Of a DNA stretch of 64,000 bases, positions 15,759 through 23,308 are shown piece by piece. A program made the translations under genes and the position numbers. The number at the start of each line of letters is the position of its first letter. Positions within the stretch are counted from its first letter, which is position 1. This stretch comes from Bacteroidia bacterium. Its GTDB lineage: Bacteria > Bacteroidota > Bacteroidia > Bacteroidales > Azobacteroidaceae. The DNA lies in NCBI GenBank assembly GCA_025999115.1, contig BNWW01000002.1, forward strand, positions 19,684-83,683. Direction: 5' to 3'. The notes beneath the pieces are model-generated. The model was not told the DNA's origin. It saw nothing but the letters and a program-made list of their open reading frames with translations, and ran no database searches.

Positions 15759-17462
15759 ATGACAAATAATAATGGTTGTTTAATGCAAGGCGGATTGATA
15801 CTTACTTGGATAGTATTGATTTTTACTGCGCTCGGAGTTTTTGCTTTTAGCATAACTTGGGGAATAATTTTTGCAATAGCGGTTGTGATTGTAAAAATTG
15901 CCACGCGAACAAAAAAAGAAGAAATCGAGAATGAGCAAGAAAATATCGCAAAAACAGAGACAATCATAGAACAACCAAAAAGCCCAACAAAATCATACAA
16001 CACAAACTCTTATTCCGACAAATCTGTTACAAGAGGATATTTTACTACAATCGTTCCAGAAATTGAGAAAATAGTTGCTTTATTCGAGCAACTTTCCAAA
16101 GACAACAATTTTATAAAAGTTTTCAAAGAAAATACAAACCTAAAAATTACCATAAACGGCAGTGATTCAAATGTAACAGAACAAATCAGAACGTTGTTTT
16201 TGCTTGATATGACCAAATGTTTTATTGATTTAGGACACAAATTGAATTGCAAAAATAAAGAAGGTTTTGGGTTGTTTTATTTCTTTTGCCGCACAAACGG
16301 TTTGGACAAATTTGATTTTGACAGACTTAAAATTGTAATGAATGACAGTTTGTGCGAATCAGTGGAGGATGTTGTACAACAACTAATTACTTCGATTGGT
16401 ACAAATCAATCCATTGACGAAGTATTTTTAATTTCCAAACTTTTAGGCGATTACAATACTGATTTGCGGCAAAAATATCTGGTTATGCTGTATCGTTACG
16501 CTTCATTAACTGCAAAAGCAGATGGCACGGTAAATAGCACCGAAGCAGAATGGTTAAGTAAAATTTTGAATTTGTCGCAAAAACTGCCAATCAATGGAAA
16601 CATTGTGATTTCTAATAACGAAGAAAAAGAAACGAAATCCGATATAAAACAGGCAAAACAAATAAGACCAAAAACAACAAAACTCAAATCGTTAATCGGA
16701 TTAGATTCTGTAAAAGAAGAAATTGAAACGCTGACAAACTTTATTAAAATTCAGCAAACAAGAGAGGCAAAAGGTTTAAAAACTTCTTCCGTATCGTATC
16801 ATTGCGTTTTTACAGGCAATCCGGGGACAGGAAAAACAACCGTTGCGCGTATTGTCGCCGATATTTATAAAAGTTTGGGCATACTTGCCAAAGGTCATTT
16901 GGTTGAAACTGACCGTTCAGGTTTGGTTGCCGAATATGTAGGGCAAACGGCTGTAAAAACCAACAAAATTATTGATACGGCATTAGACGGCGTTTTATTT
17001 ATTGATGAGGCATATTCCCTAATTTCCAAAAGCGAAAACGATTATGGCAAAGAGGCAATCGCAACTCTGCTCAAACGAATGGAAGATAATCGCGACCGTC
17101 TTGTTGTAATTCTTGCGGGATATTCAAAAGAGATGCAAGATTTTATAGATTCAAATCCGGGATTGCAATCACGTTTTAATCGTTACATTGAGTTCCCCGA
17201 TTATTCCGCCGAAGAATTGTATCAAATTTTTGAGAAACATGCAAAAGAATTTGATTACCAAATTTCAAAAGATGCTGAAATTCCATTAAAAGAATATTTT
17301 ACAAATAAAGTTGCTAACAAAGACAAAAACTTTGGCAATGCGCGTTTTGTCAGAAATTTGTTTGAAAAAACTATTGAAAGACAGGCAAACCGCTTATCGA
17401 AAGAAGTTGATTTAACAGACGAAAAACTTTCTGAAATATGTACTATTGATATTCCAATGTAA
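15759..17462 (+). CDS. Membrane-anchored CbbX/SpoVK-like AAA+ ATPase with TerB-like middle domain
   Basis: This 567-residue protein begins with a hydrophobic hairpin (about 12-48), then a charged linker. A helical middle region contains LTAKADGTVNSTEAEWLSKIL, resembling TerB-type domains. A C-terminal AAA+ module of the CbbX/SpoVK type starts near LIGLDSVKEEI. Walker A GNPGTGKT is at 353-360, Walker B VLFIDEAYSL near 411-420, and the sensor/arginine-finger region is AGYSKEMQDF and NPGLQSRF. CbbX-type ATPases remodel protein complexes, so here it may extract or remodel a membrane or envelope partner encoded next to it. It is 4 bp after the channel gene and 6 bp before the nuclease gene. Key ATPase residues are intact. 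Confidence 0.82.
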   Translation: MTNNNGCLMQGGLILTWIVLIFTALGVFAFSITWGIIFAIAVVIVKIATRTKKEEIENEQENIAKTETIIEQPKSPTKSYNTNSYSDKSVTRGYFTTIVPEIEKIVALFEQLSKDNNFIKVFKENTNLKITINGSDSNVTEQIRTLFLLDMTKCFIDLGHKLNCKNKEGFGLFYFFCRTNGLDKFDFDRLKIVMNDSLCESVEDVVQQLITSIGTNQSIDEVFLISKLLGDYNTDLRQKYLVMLYRYASLTAKADGTVNSTEAEWLSKILNLSQKLPINGNIVISNNEEKETKSDIKQAKQIRPKTTKLKSLIGLDSVKEEIETLTNFIKIQQTREAKGLKTSSVSYHCVFTGNPGTGKTTVARIVADIYKSLGILAKGHLVETDRSGLVAEYVGQTAVKTNKIIDTALDGVLFIDEAYSLISKSENDYGKEAIATLLKRMEDNRDRLVVILAGYSKEMQDFIDSNPGLQSRFNRYIEFPDYSAEELYQIFEKHAKEFDYQISKDAEIPLKEYFTNKVANKDKNFGNARFVRNLFEKTIERQANRLSKEVDLTDEKLSEICTIDIPM

Positions 17463-17468
17463 CAAATA

Positions 17469-18299
17469 ATGATTATGAGTAAAACTTCAAAATCCATAAA
17501 AGTCAATTTAATTCTGATAGCGGTAGGATTTGTGCTTACTGTTTGTTTGGCTGCAACGCAAACAGATAAAACACAAAACCAAACAGAAAATGCAGTTGTT
17601 GAGAAAATAGAAATTCCTGCAAAAATTGCAGGCAGGCAGGAGCAAATTATCAATCATATCGGCTATACGGTAAGTTATAATTCCGATTGGAAAATTCCTA
17701 ATTGGGTGGCTTATGAACTTACAAAGGAAGAAGTTGAAGGGGTAATTCCACGTGGCAATAATTTCATTCCCGACCCTGAAGTAAAATACGGACAGTCTGC
17801 AACAACAGATGATTATAAAAATTCCGGTTGGGACAGAGGACACATGGCACCGGCGGGCGATATGAAATGGAGCGAACAAGCAATGAAAGAATCTTTTTAT
17901 CTTTCAAATATCTGTCCGCAAAACAAAAATTTGAATAGCGGCATTTGGAAAGATTTGGAAGAGCAAGTGCGAGCGTTAGCTTCGCAAAAAGGAAATATCT
18001 ATGTTGTTTGCGGACCCATTGTTTCCAAACAACCCAAAACAATCGGCAGTAACAATGTGGCTATTCCTGATGCTTTTTTCAAAGTTCTTTTGCAAAACGA
18101 TAATGATAATTGGACTGCTATTGCTTTTATGTTTGCCAATGAGAGTGGACGCAAACCATTATCTACTTACGCAATGAGCGTGGAAGATATGCAAATGATT
18201 ACCGACATTGATTTCTTTCCTGCTTTACCAGACAGTATGGAAAGAGCAGTTGAAAGTCAGGTGAATTTTACACAATGGAATATTAACTCCAAAAAATAA
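17469..18299 (+). CDS. Exported DNA/RNA non-specific endonuclease (NucA/EndoG family)
   Basis: This protein of about 276 residues has an N-terminal signal or anchor segment (hydrophobic about 11-30, then a polar spacer) and a beta-beta-alpha-metal nuclease domain. The signature DRGHMAPAGDM (D122, R123, G124, catalytic H125) is followed by YLSNICPQNKNLN, which supplies the metal-binding asparagine, and WKDLEEQVR. Such enzymes cut DNA and RNA without sequence preference using Mg2+. The export signal suggests action in the periplasm or outside the cell, sparing the host's own nucleic acids. Alternative ATGs exist at 17469 and 17475. The gene lies within the run between the AAA+ ATPase and the HxsA precursor. 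No separate immunity gene is recognised. Confidence 0.85.
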   Translation: MIMSKTSKSIKVNLILIAVGFVLTVCLAATQTDKTQNQTENAVVEKIEIPAKIAGRQEQIINHIGYTVSYNSDWKIPNWVAYELTKEEVEGVIPRGNNFIPDPEVKYGQSATTDDYKNSGWDRGHMAPAGDMKWSEQAMKESFYLSNICPQNKNLNSGIWKDLEEQVRALASQKGNIYVVCGPIVSKQPKTIGSNNVAIPDAFFKVLLQNDNDNWTAIAFMFANESGRKPLSTYAMSVEDMQMITDIDFFPALPDSMERAVESQVNFTQWNINSKK

Positions 18300-18307
18300 A
18301 TTCGCGT

Positions 18308-19015
18308 ATGAAATCAAGATTCAAAAAAATTTTAAGCGCAATACTTGTAGCTGCAACGGCAAAGGTAGCCGCAAATCCAACTGTAACAGATTTTCAAAAC
18401 GCCAAACTGAATTTGCCCGACAACGACGGCAATAAAATTTCAGTTAAGGACAAGCAAAATCTGTTACAGAAGTACATTCTTAAATTTGGCTCGGATAATT
18501 CCTATCTGATTGCCGGACACCGCAGCCACAGGTCGCATAGTAGCCACCGCTCGCACCGTTCGTCAAGTTCGGGCAGTTATTACACGCCGCCAAAGAGTTC
18601 AAGTTCTTCAAGCAGTTCTTCATCTTCTTCAAGTAGCAGTTCTACTTCAAGCAAAAATTCCTCTTCGAGCAGTAATTCTACAACTGCTAAACCCTTCAAA
18701 TCGTCTGAAACTACTCAAAAAAAGGACACGACTGTTACAAAAAAAGCAGAAGCACCTCGCATTTGTAACTTGGGCGACAGAACTATTTCTTTGGGTGCGT
18801 GTGGAACTGATATAAAAGTGTTGGCGACATTGTTGGTAAAACACGGCTATCTTGCTGAAAGTGCTATCGAAAAAGATGAACAGGGCTATGTTATTTGTAA
18901 TACTGCAATGGTAACAGCAATAAAAGCATTTCAGAAAGATGCAGGATTAACAGCCGATGGATACGCAGGTGCTGCAACAATTAAAGCATTGAAAAATTGG
19001 AAAAAAGACGAATAA
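18308..19015 (+). CDS. hxsA: His-Xaa-Ser repeat protein HxsA (putative radical-SAM substrate), exported
   Basis: This 235-residue protein has an N-terminal signal-peptide-like segment (1-22) and a short conserved domain. Five back-to-back HxS triplets lie at 71-85 (HRSHRSHSSHRSHRS). A long Ser-rich tract (about 86-130) follows. The C-terminal domain of about 75 residues is like peptidoglycan-binding domain 1 (SLGACGTDIKVLATLL, MVTAIKAFQKDAGLTADGYAGAATIKAL). The HxS repeat together with the adjacent HxsD, HxsB and HxsC genes identifies the His-Xaa-Ser system defined bioinformatically by Haft and Basu. HxsA is thought to be the modified target of the two radical SAM enzymes. The sequence suggests an exported, wall-bound protein carrying modified His/Ser repeats. 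The chemistry is unknown. Confidence 0.88.
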   Translation: MKSRFKKILSAILVAATAKVAANPTVTDFQNAKLNLPDNDGNKISVKDKQNLLQKYILKFGSDNSYLIAGHRSHRSHSSHRSHRSSSSGSYYTPPKSSSSSSSSSSSSSSSSTSSKNSSSSSNSTTAKPFKSSETTQKKDTTVTKKAEAPRICNLGDRTISLGACGTDIKVLATLLVKHGYLAESAIEKDEQGYVICNTAMVTAIKAFQKDAGLTADGYAGAATIKALKNWKKDE

Positions 19016-19018
19016 ATT

Positions 19019-19330
19019 ATGAAACCGACTTTTTCCATAGAAATTGACAGGCAAATTTATAGCGATACCGTTATAAGTAAGGCTGTTTATTGGCATACGG
19101 CAAATTTCGTGGTTGATAGAATTGTCAATGATAATACTGAAACTATTACTTTTCAGGCAAAGGCAAACAATTTTCCTGAAAACGAATGTAAAAATATTTT
19201 GGCAAAGTTCAATCAAGATTTGAACGACTATAAATTGCGGCAAATCATTGAACAGGAAACGAAAGATATTCGCACAATCTTGTATGTAAAAGCATTTGCC
19301 AATAATGATGATTTTGAAGAATATGAATAA
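19019..19330 (+). CDS. hxsD: His-Xaa-Ser system protein HxsD
   Basis: This is a small protein of 103 residues without membrane segments. Near residue 65 it has FNQDLNDYKLRQIIEQET, which matches the LLNDYxLRE signature that names the HxsD family. The rest is a compact alpha/beta domain (FSIEIDRQIYSDTVISKAVYW; RTILYVKAFAN). Its role in HXS maturation is unknown; a substrate-recognition or scaffold function, by analogy with RiPP recognition elements, is speculation. It starts 3 bp after hxsA, and its stop overlaps the start of hxsB by 8 bp, so the three are translated as a unit. Confidence 0.85.
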   Translation: MKPTFSIEIDRQIYSDTVISKAVYWHTANFVVDRIVNDNTETITFQAKANNFPENECKNILAKFNQDLNDYKLRQIIEQETKDIRTILYVKAFANNDDFEEYE

Positions 19331-20744
19331 CAATCCGTATTTTCTGCTGCCCTTTTATTTTCGGCAACTTGGCGACAATGAAATATTTGTCAATGAAGTG
19401 GGCGATTACTTGCTTGTACCCAAAGGGACAGCACAACGGATTGTTAACAAGCAATTTAAACAAGAAGATGATTTGTTTCACGATTTATTGGCAAATTATT
19501 TTATCAGCTTAACGCCTGTCCCTGAATTGCTTGATATTTATGCGGTGCGACTGAGGACGAAAAAAGCATTTTTAGACCAATTTACGGCATTGCACATTTT
19601 TGTTTTGACTTTGCGTTGCAACCAAAATTGTGTTTATTGTCAGGCTTCAAGCCAAAAAGAAAATGCTTGCAGAAAGGATATGAAACAAGCCGACTTGCAA
19701 AAGGCAGTTGAGTTAATGTTTAAATCCCCTTCGCCACATTTGACAATGGAATTTCAGGGTGGTGAGCCAACATTAACACCACATTTAATCCGCTTTGCCA
19801 TTGAATATGCCGAAAAAATTAATCTTACGAAAAAAAGAAAAATCACTTATGTACTTTGCACAAATTGCGTTAATATAACCGATGAAATTTTAGAAATCTG
19901 CAAACAATACAATGTCATAATTTCAACTTCATTAGACGGACATTCGGCGTTGCACAACAGCAATCGCGGCAAAACGGACAGTTACGAAAAAGTAATAGCA
20001 GGTATTGAAAAAGCACGAAACACATTAAGTTTTGACAAAGTTTCGGCTCTGATGACCACTTCAACAGATGCTTTACTATATCCTAAAGAAATTATCGACA
20101 CCTACATTCAGCACGGTTTTCACAGCATTTTTATAAGAGGACTAAATCCTTATGGTTTAGCAGTTGAGAACACAGATTGGGAAAAATACAACGATTGTTT
20201 TATTGATTTTTACAAACAGGCATTGGAATACATTCTCAAAATCAATAAGCAAGGCAAATTTTTTGTAGAAGAATTTACCGCACTCGTTTTGCGCAAAATT
20301 CTAACGCCTTTTTCGATTGGTTTTGTTGATTTGCAATCGCCCGCAGGAATAATTAACAGCGTAATCGTTTACAATTACGATGGTTATGTGTATGCCTCCG
20401 ATGAATCGCGAATGTTGGCAGAAGTGCAGGATTATACTTTTCGTTTAGGTAAAGTCAGTGATAAATACGAAGATATTTTTTACGGAAAGAAAGCACAGGA
20501 AATTTCAAAAGTTTGGGCAACGGAATGTATTGCAGGCTGCTCCGATTGTGCCTATCATTCTTATTGCGGAGCCGACCCTGTGCGAAATTATTCCACACAG
20601 GGCGATATGTATGGACACCGCCCGACTTCTATGTTTTGCAAAAAGCACAAAGCAATCATTGATTATCTTTTCACTTTATTGACAGAGCGAAAAGACGAAG
20701 TTTTACCAATTTTCAAATCGTGGATTAACAATACTTGCGGCTAA
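19323..20744 (+). CDS. hxsB: His-Xaa-Ser system radical SAM maturase HxsB
   Basis: This protein has 473 residues from ATG 19323, which overlaps the hxsD stop. An earlier in-frame reading would intrude further into hxsD. The radical SAM motif CxxxCxxC is at C99-NQN-C103-VY-C106. It is followed by the SAM-binding EFQGGEPTL strand and later by a SPASM-like C-terminal cysteine cluster (CIAGCSDCAYHSYCGADPV, then a final Cys before KKHK) that would bind auxiliary Fe-S clusters. SPASM enzymes modify peptides and proteins; HxsB is one of two such enzymes paired in every HXS system and presumably acts on the HxS repeats of HxsA. The key cysteines are intact. The stop overlaps hxsC (TAATG). Confidence 0.9.
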   Translation: MNNNPYFLLPFYFRQLGDNEIFVNEVGDYLLVPKGTAQRIVNKQFKQEDDLFHDLLANYFISLTPVPELLDIYAVRLRTKKAFLDQFTALHIFVLTLRCNQNCVYCQASSQKENACRKDMKQADLQKAVELMFKSPSPHLTMEFQGGEPTLTPHLIRFAIEYAEKINLTKKRKITYVLCTNCVNITDEILEICKQYNVIISTSLDGHSALHNSNRGKTDSYEKVIAGIEKARNTLSFDKVSALMTTSTDALLYPKEIIDTYIQHGFHSIFIRGLNPYGLAVENTDWEKYNDCFIDFYKQALEYILKINKQGKFFVEEFTALVLRKILTPFSIGFVDLQSPAGIINSVIVYNYDGYVYASDESRMLAEVQDYTFRLGKVSDKYEDIFYGKKAQEISKVWATECIAGCSDCAYHSYCGADPVRNYSTQGDMYGHRPTSMFCKKHKAIIDYLFTLLTERKDEVLPIFKSWINNTCG

Positions 20745-21625
20745 TGAGAAATACGATTGACATAAATTCAAATGACAATACATTGTTCGTTACCGGACAA
20801 TGCAATAATCTCTGTTTGATGTGCTGCCAGCCGCCAACAAAGCAAAATGATTTCGATTTCTTTTTTGAACAAAATATTGCATTGATAAAAAATGCGCCCA
20901 AAGATTTGTCAATCATTGGTATTAGTGGCGGCGAGCCGACATTATCAGGCGAGCGATTTTTTGAGTTAATTTCAACAATTAGAGAATATTTGCCTGATAC
21001 AACAATTCATATATTGACAAACGGACGCTGTTTTGCTAATGAAATTTATGCTCAACGATTAAAAGAAATTGGCGGAAATAATTTGTTATTAGGTATTCCC
21101 ATTCATAGCGATTCAAGTTTGATTCACGATAAAATATCAGGCGCCAAAAATTCTTTCAATGAAACAATTTTTGGCTTGTACAATCTTGCAGCGGTTGATA
21201 TTCCCATAGAGTTAAGAATAGTTATCAATAATTTGAATTACAAACGATTGAATCAACTGTCCGATTATATTTTCAGAAATCTATCGTTTGTAAATTGTGT
21301 TTCGTTTATGGCAATGGAATATATCGGCTTTGTTGTAAAAAATTCCAAACAGGTTTGGATAGAGCCAATTGAATACATGCCTTATCTCAAAGAGGCAGTT
21401 TTAACATTAAACAGTTGGAATATAGATGTTGCTATTTTTAATTTGCCGTTATGTTTACTGCCGGAAGAATTGCATACCTTTGCTCGCAAATCAATTTCCG
21501 ATTGGAAGAACAAATATGCAGAAGTTTGCTACAACTGTGCAAAAAAGAATGATTGCTGCGGATTATTTGCAACTTCAAAGAAAATATTTGAAGGATTGAA
21601 AGCGTTTAGATATGAAAATTATTAA
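20744..21625 (+). CDS. hxsC: His-Xaa-Ser system radical SAM maturase HxsC
   Basis: This is a 293-residue radical SAM protein starting at ATG 20744, one base overlapping the hxsB stop. The motif C20-NNL-C24-LM-C27 (followed by a fourth Cys) ligates the catalytic 4Fe-4S cluster, and IIGISGGEPTLSG supplies the SAM-contact GGEP. A C-terminal set VCYNCAKKNDCCG can hold a further cluster. It is much shorter than HxsB and is the usual partner in HXS systems. The two enzymes probably act in sequence or as a complex on HxsA, but the reaction is not established. A 12-bp gap separates it from the AlbA-type gene, so the operon may continue. Confidence 0.9.
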   Translation: MRNTIDINSNDNTLFVTGQCNNLCLMCCQPPTKQNDFDFFFEQNIALIKNAPKDLSIIGISGGEPTLSGERFFELISTIREYLPDTTIHILTNGRCFANEIYAQRLKEIGGNNLLLGIPIHSDSSLIHDKISGAKNSFNETIFGLYNLAAVDIPIELRIVINNLNYKRLNQLSDYIFRNLSFVNCVSFMAMEYIGFVVKNSKQVWIEPIEYMPYLKEAVLTLNSWNIDVAIFNLPLCLLPEELHTFARKSISDWKNKYAEVCYNCAKKNDCCGLFATSKKIFEGLKAFRYENY

Positions 21626-21637
21626 AAGTCAAATATT

Positions 21638-22951
21638 ATGTCCGAAACTCAAAACATAGAATACAAGTCCTCGTGGCACGATGATTACCTGAAATGGGTA
21701 TGCGGCTTTGCCAACGCACAGGGCGGCAAAATCTATATCGGGATGAACGATGCCGCCACCGTTGTCGGCTTGCCCGACCAAAAAACGCTGATGGAAGAAA
21801 TCCCCAACAAAATCAAAAACAATATGGGGATTACCGCCGAAGTCAATCTTTTGCAGGACGGCGAACTGTACTACATTGAAATCGTTGTGCAGTCCTATTC
21901 CGTGCCTATTTCCCTGCGCGGCAGGTATTATTACCGCAGTGGCAGCGTAAAACAGGAACTCACAGGAGTAGCATTGAGCGAGTTTTTGTTGAAAAAGGCA
22001 GGTCAAACTTGGGATAATATGCCAGAAGAAAGAGCCACAATAGCAGATATTGACGAAAATACAATCAAAAAATATCTGCGAAAAGCCGAAACAGGTGGTC
22101 GTTTGCCTGATGTAGACGGACTTACAACGGAAGAACTTTTGGAAAAACTGCGATTGGCAGAAAACGGCAAACTCAAACGTGCCGCAATCGTGCTATTCGG
22201 CAAAGACCCCGGCAAGTTCTATCCAAACACTTTTGTGAAAATCGGCAAGTTCGATGACGATGATTTTACCATTCGTTTCCAAGAAGTAGAAGAAGGCAAT
22301 GTTATTGAAGTGTTAGAAAAGGTTTTACGCACGCTCGACTATAAATTTCTTATCAAAAATATTTCTTTTGAAGGAATGAATCGCGTTGAAACGCTTGAAT
22401 ATCCTGTGCCTGCTCTTCGCGAGATGCTTTTAAACTCACTTATCCATCGTAATTATATGGGTGCGCCAACGCAACTTCGTGTCTATGACCACAAACTACA
22501 ACTTTGGAATCATGGCACATTGCCCGTTGGTATTACCCTTGAAAAATTGTCGAAATCTCATTCTTCGTTTCCCCGTAACCCGATACTTGCAGAAGCGTGT
22601 TTCAAAGGCAGTTACATTGATTCTTGGGGTAGTGGCATTATGAAAATCGTTAATTCCTGCAAAGCGGCAGGATTGCCAACGCCTACCCTCGAAGAAGATA
22701 TGGGCGGTTTTATGGTTAAACTTTTCAAAGATATTTATTCCGAAGAAGAATTAAAAAACAAAGGACTGAATGAAAGACAAATAGAGGCATTGTCGTTTTT
22801 TAAATCACAAAAAGAAATAACCACTTCGGAATATGTGAAGAAATTCAAGATTACGGATAGGACAGCGCGTCGAGATTTGGTTGAATTGGTTGAAAAAGAG
22901 TTGCTTATTTCGGAAGGAGAAAATAAGTCAGTCCGATATATCTACAAATGA
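21638..22951 (+). CDS. AlbA_2 / Schlafen-like ATP-binding regulator with C-terminal HTH
   Basis: In this 437-residue protein, residues 1-125 form an AlbA_2 domain (IEYKSSWHDDYLKWVCGFANAQGGKIYIGM, then YYRSGSVKQEL). Residues about 255-360 are a GHKL-like ATP-binding segment (ALREMLLNSLIHRNY, DSWGSGIMKIV). The C-terminus (380-437) is a winged HTH (NERQIEALSFFKSQKEITTSEYVKKF, TDRTARRDLVELVEKELL). Such proteins are widespread in mobile and defence islands and are thought to sense or regulate; the target is unknown. The first roughly 370 bp look richer in G+C than the remainder, so the gene may be a recombinant. The 11-bp repeat array begins directly after its stop codon. Confidence 0.8.
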   Translation: MSETQNIEYKSSWHDDYLKWVCGFANAQGGKIYIGMNDAATVVGLPDQKTLMEEIPNKIKNNMGITAEVNLLQDGELYYIEIVVQSYSVPISLRGRYYYRSGSVKQELTGVALSEFLLKKAGQTWDNMPEERATIADIDENTIKKYLRKAETGGRLPDVDGLTTEELLEKLRLAENGKLKRAAIVLFGKDPGKFYPNTFVKIGKFDDDDFTIRFQEVEEGNVIEVLEKVLRTLDYKFLIKNISFEGMNRVETLEYPVPALREMLLNSLIHRNYMGAPTQLRVYDHKLQLWNHGTLPVGITLEKLSKSHSSFPRNPILAEACFKGSYIDSWGSGIMKIVNSCKAAGLPTPTLEEDMGGFMVKLFKDIYSEEELKNKGLNERQIEALSFFKSQKEITTSEYVKKFKITDRTARRDLVELVEKELLISEGENKSVRYIYK

Positions 22952-23308
22952 ATGTCCGATAAATGTCCGAAATGTCCGATAAATGTCCGATAAATTGAAA
23001 AGCGAAGTAAATCAACCTATTATAAAATAAAGAATGGCGGATAAATGGCGGATATGGCGGATAAATGGCGGATAAATATTTAATTTTTAGCAATGTTGGA
23101 GTTGGTGCAGGCAGTTATTATGAAATTATAAAATAATATATTGGGCAATTATTGGGCAATTAAAAACGCCACTTGATTTGCGGTAAATTGAAAGGTATAA
23201 AATAAAGAGCGACAGATAATGGCGGATAAAATCAAAATAGAAAAAACATGGGATTAAGCATTCATTACAGCGGTTGCTTGCGTAAAGCAGAATCTTTACT
23301 TTTTTTGT
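22952..23308. repeat. 357-bp noncoding stretch with three families of 11-bp direct repeats
   Basis: Four ATGTCCG copies begin at 22952, 22963, 22972 and 22983 (steps 11, 9, 11; unit ATGTCCGATAA). Four ATGGCGG copies begin at 23034, 23045, 23054 and 23065 with the same 11, 9, 11 steps (unit ATGGCGGATAA), and a fifth stands alone at 23219. Two exact tandem copies of ATTGGGCAATT occupy 23140-23161. The 11-bp step is about one helical turn and is not a multiple of three, so these look like binding sites rather than coding repeats. No gene, promoter consensus or terminator is otherwise seen. Confidence 0.85.

Noticed and set aside
22952..23161. Short repeats considered as a CRISPR array
   Set aside because: Units are 11 bp with almost no spacer and no cas genes are near.
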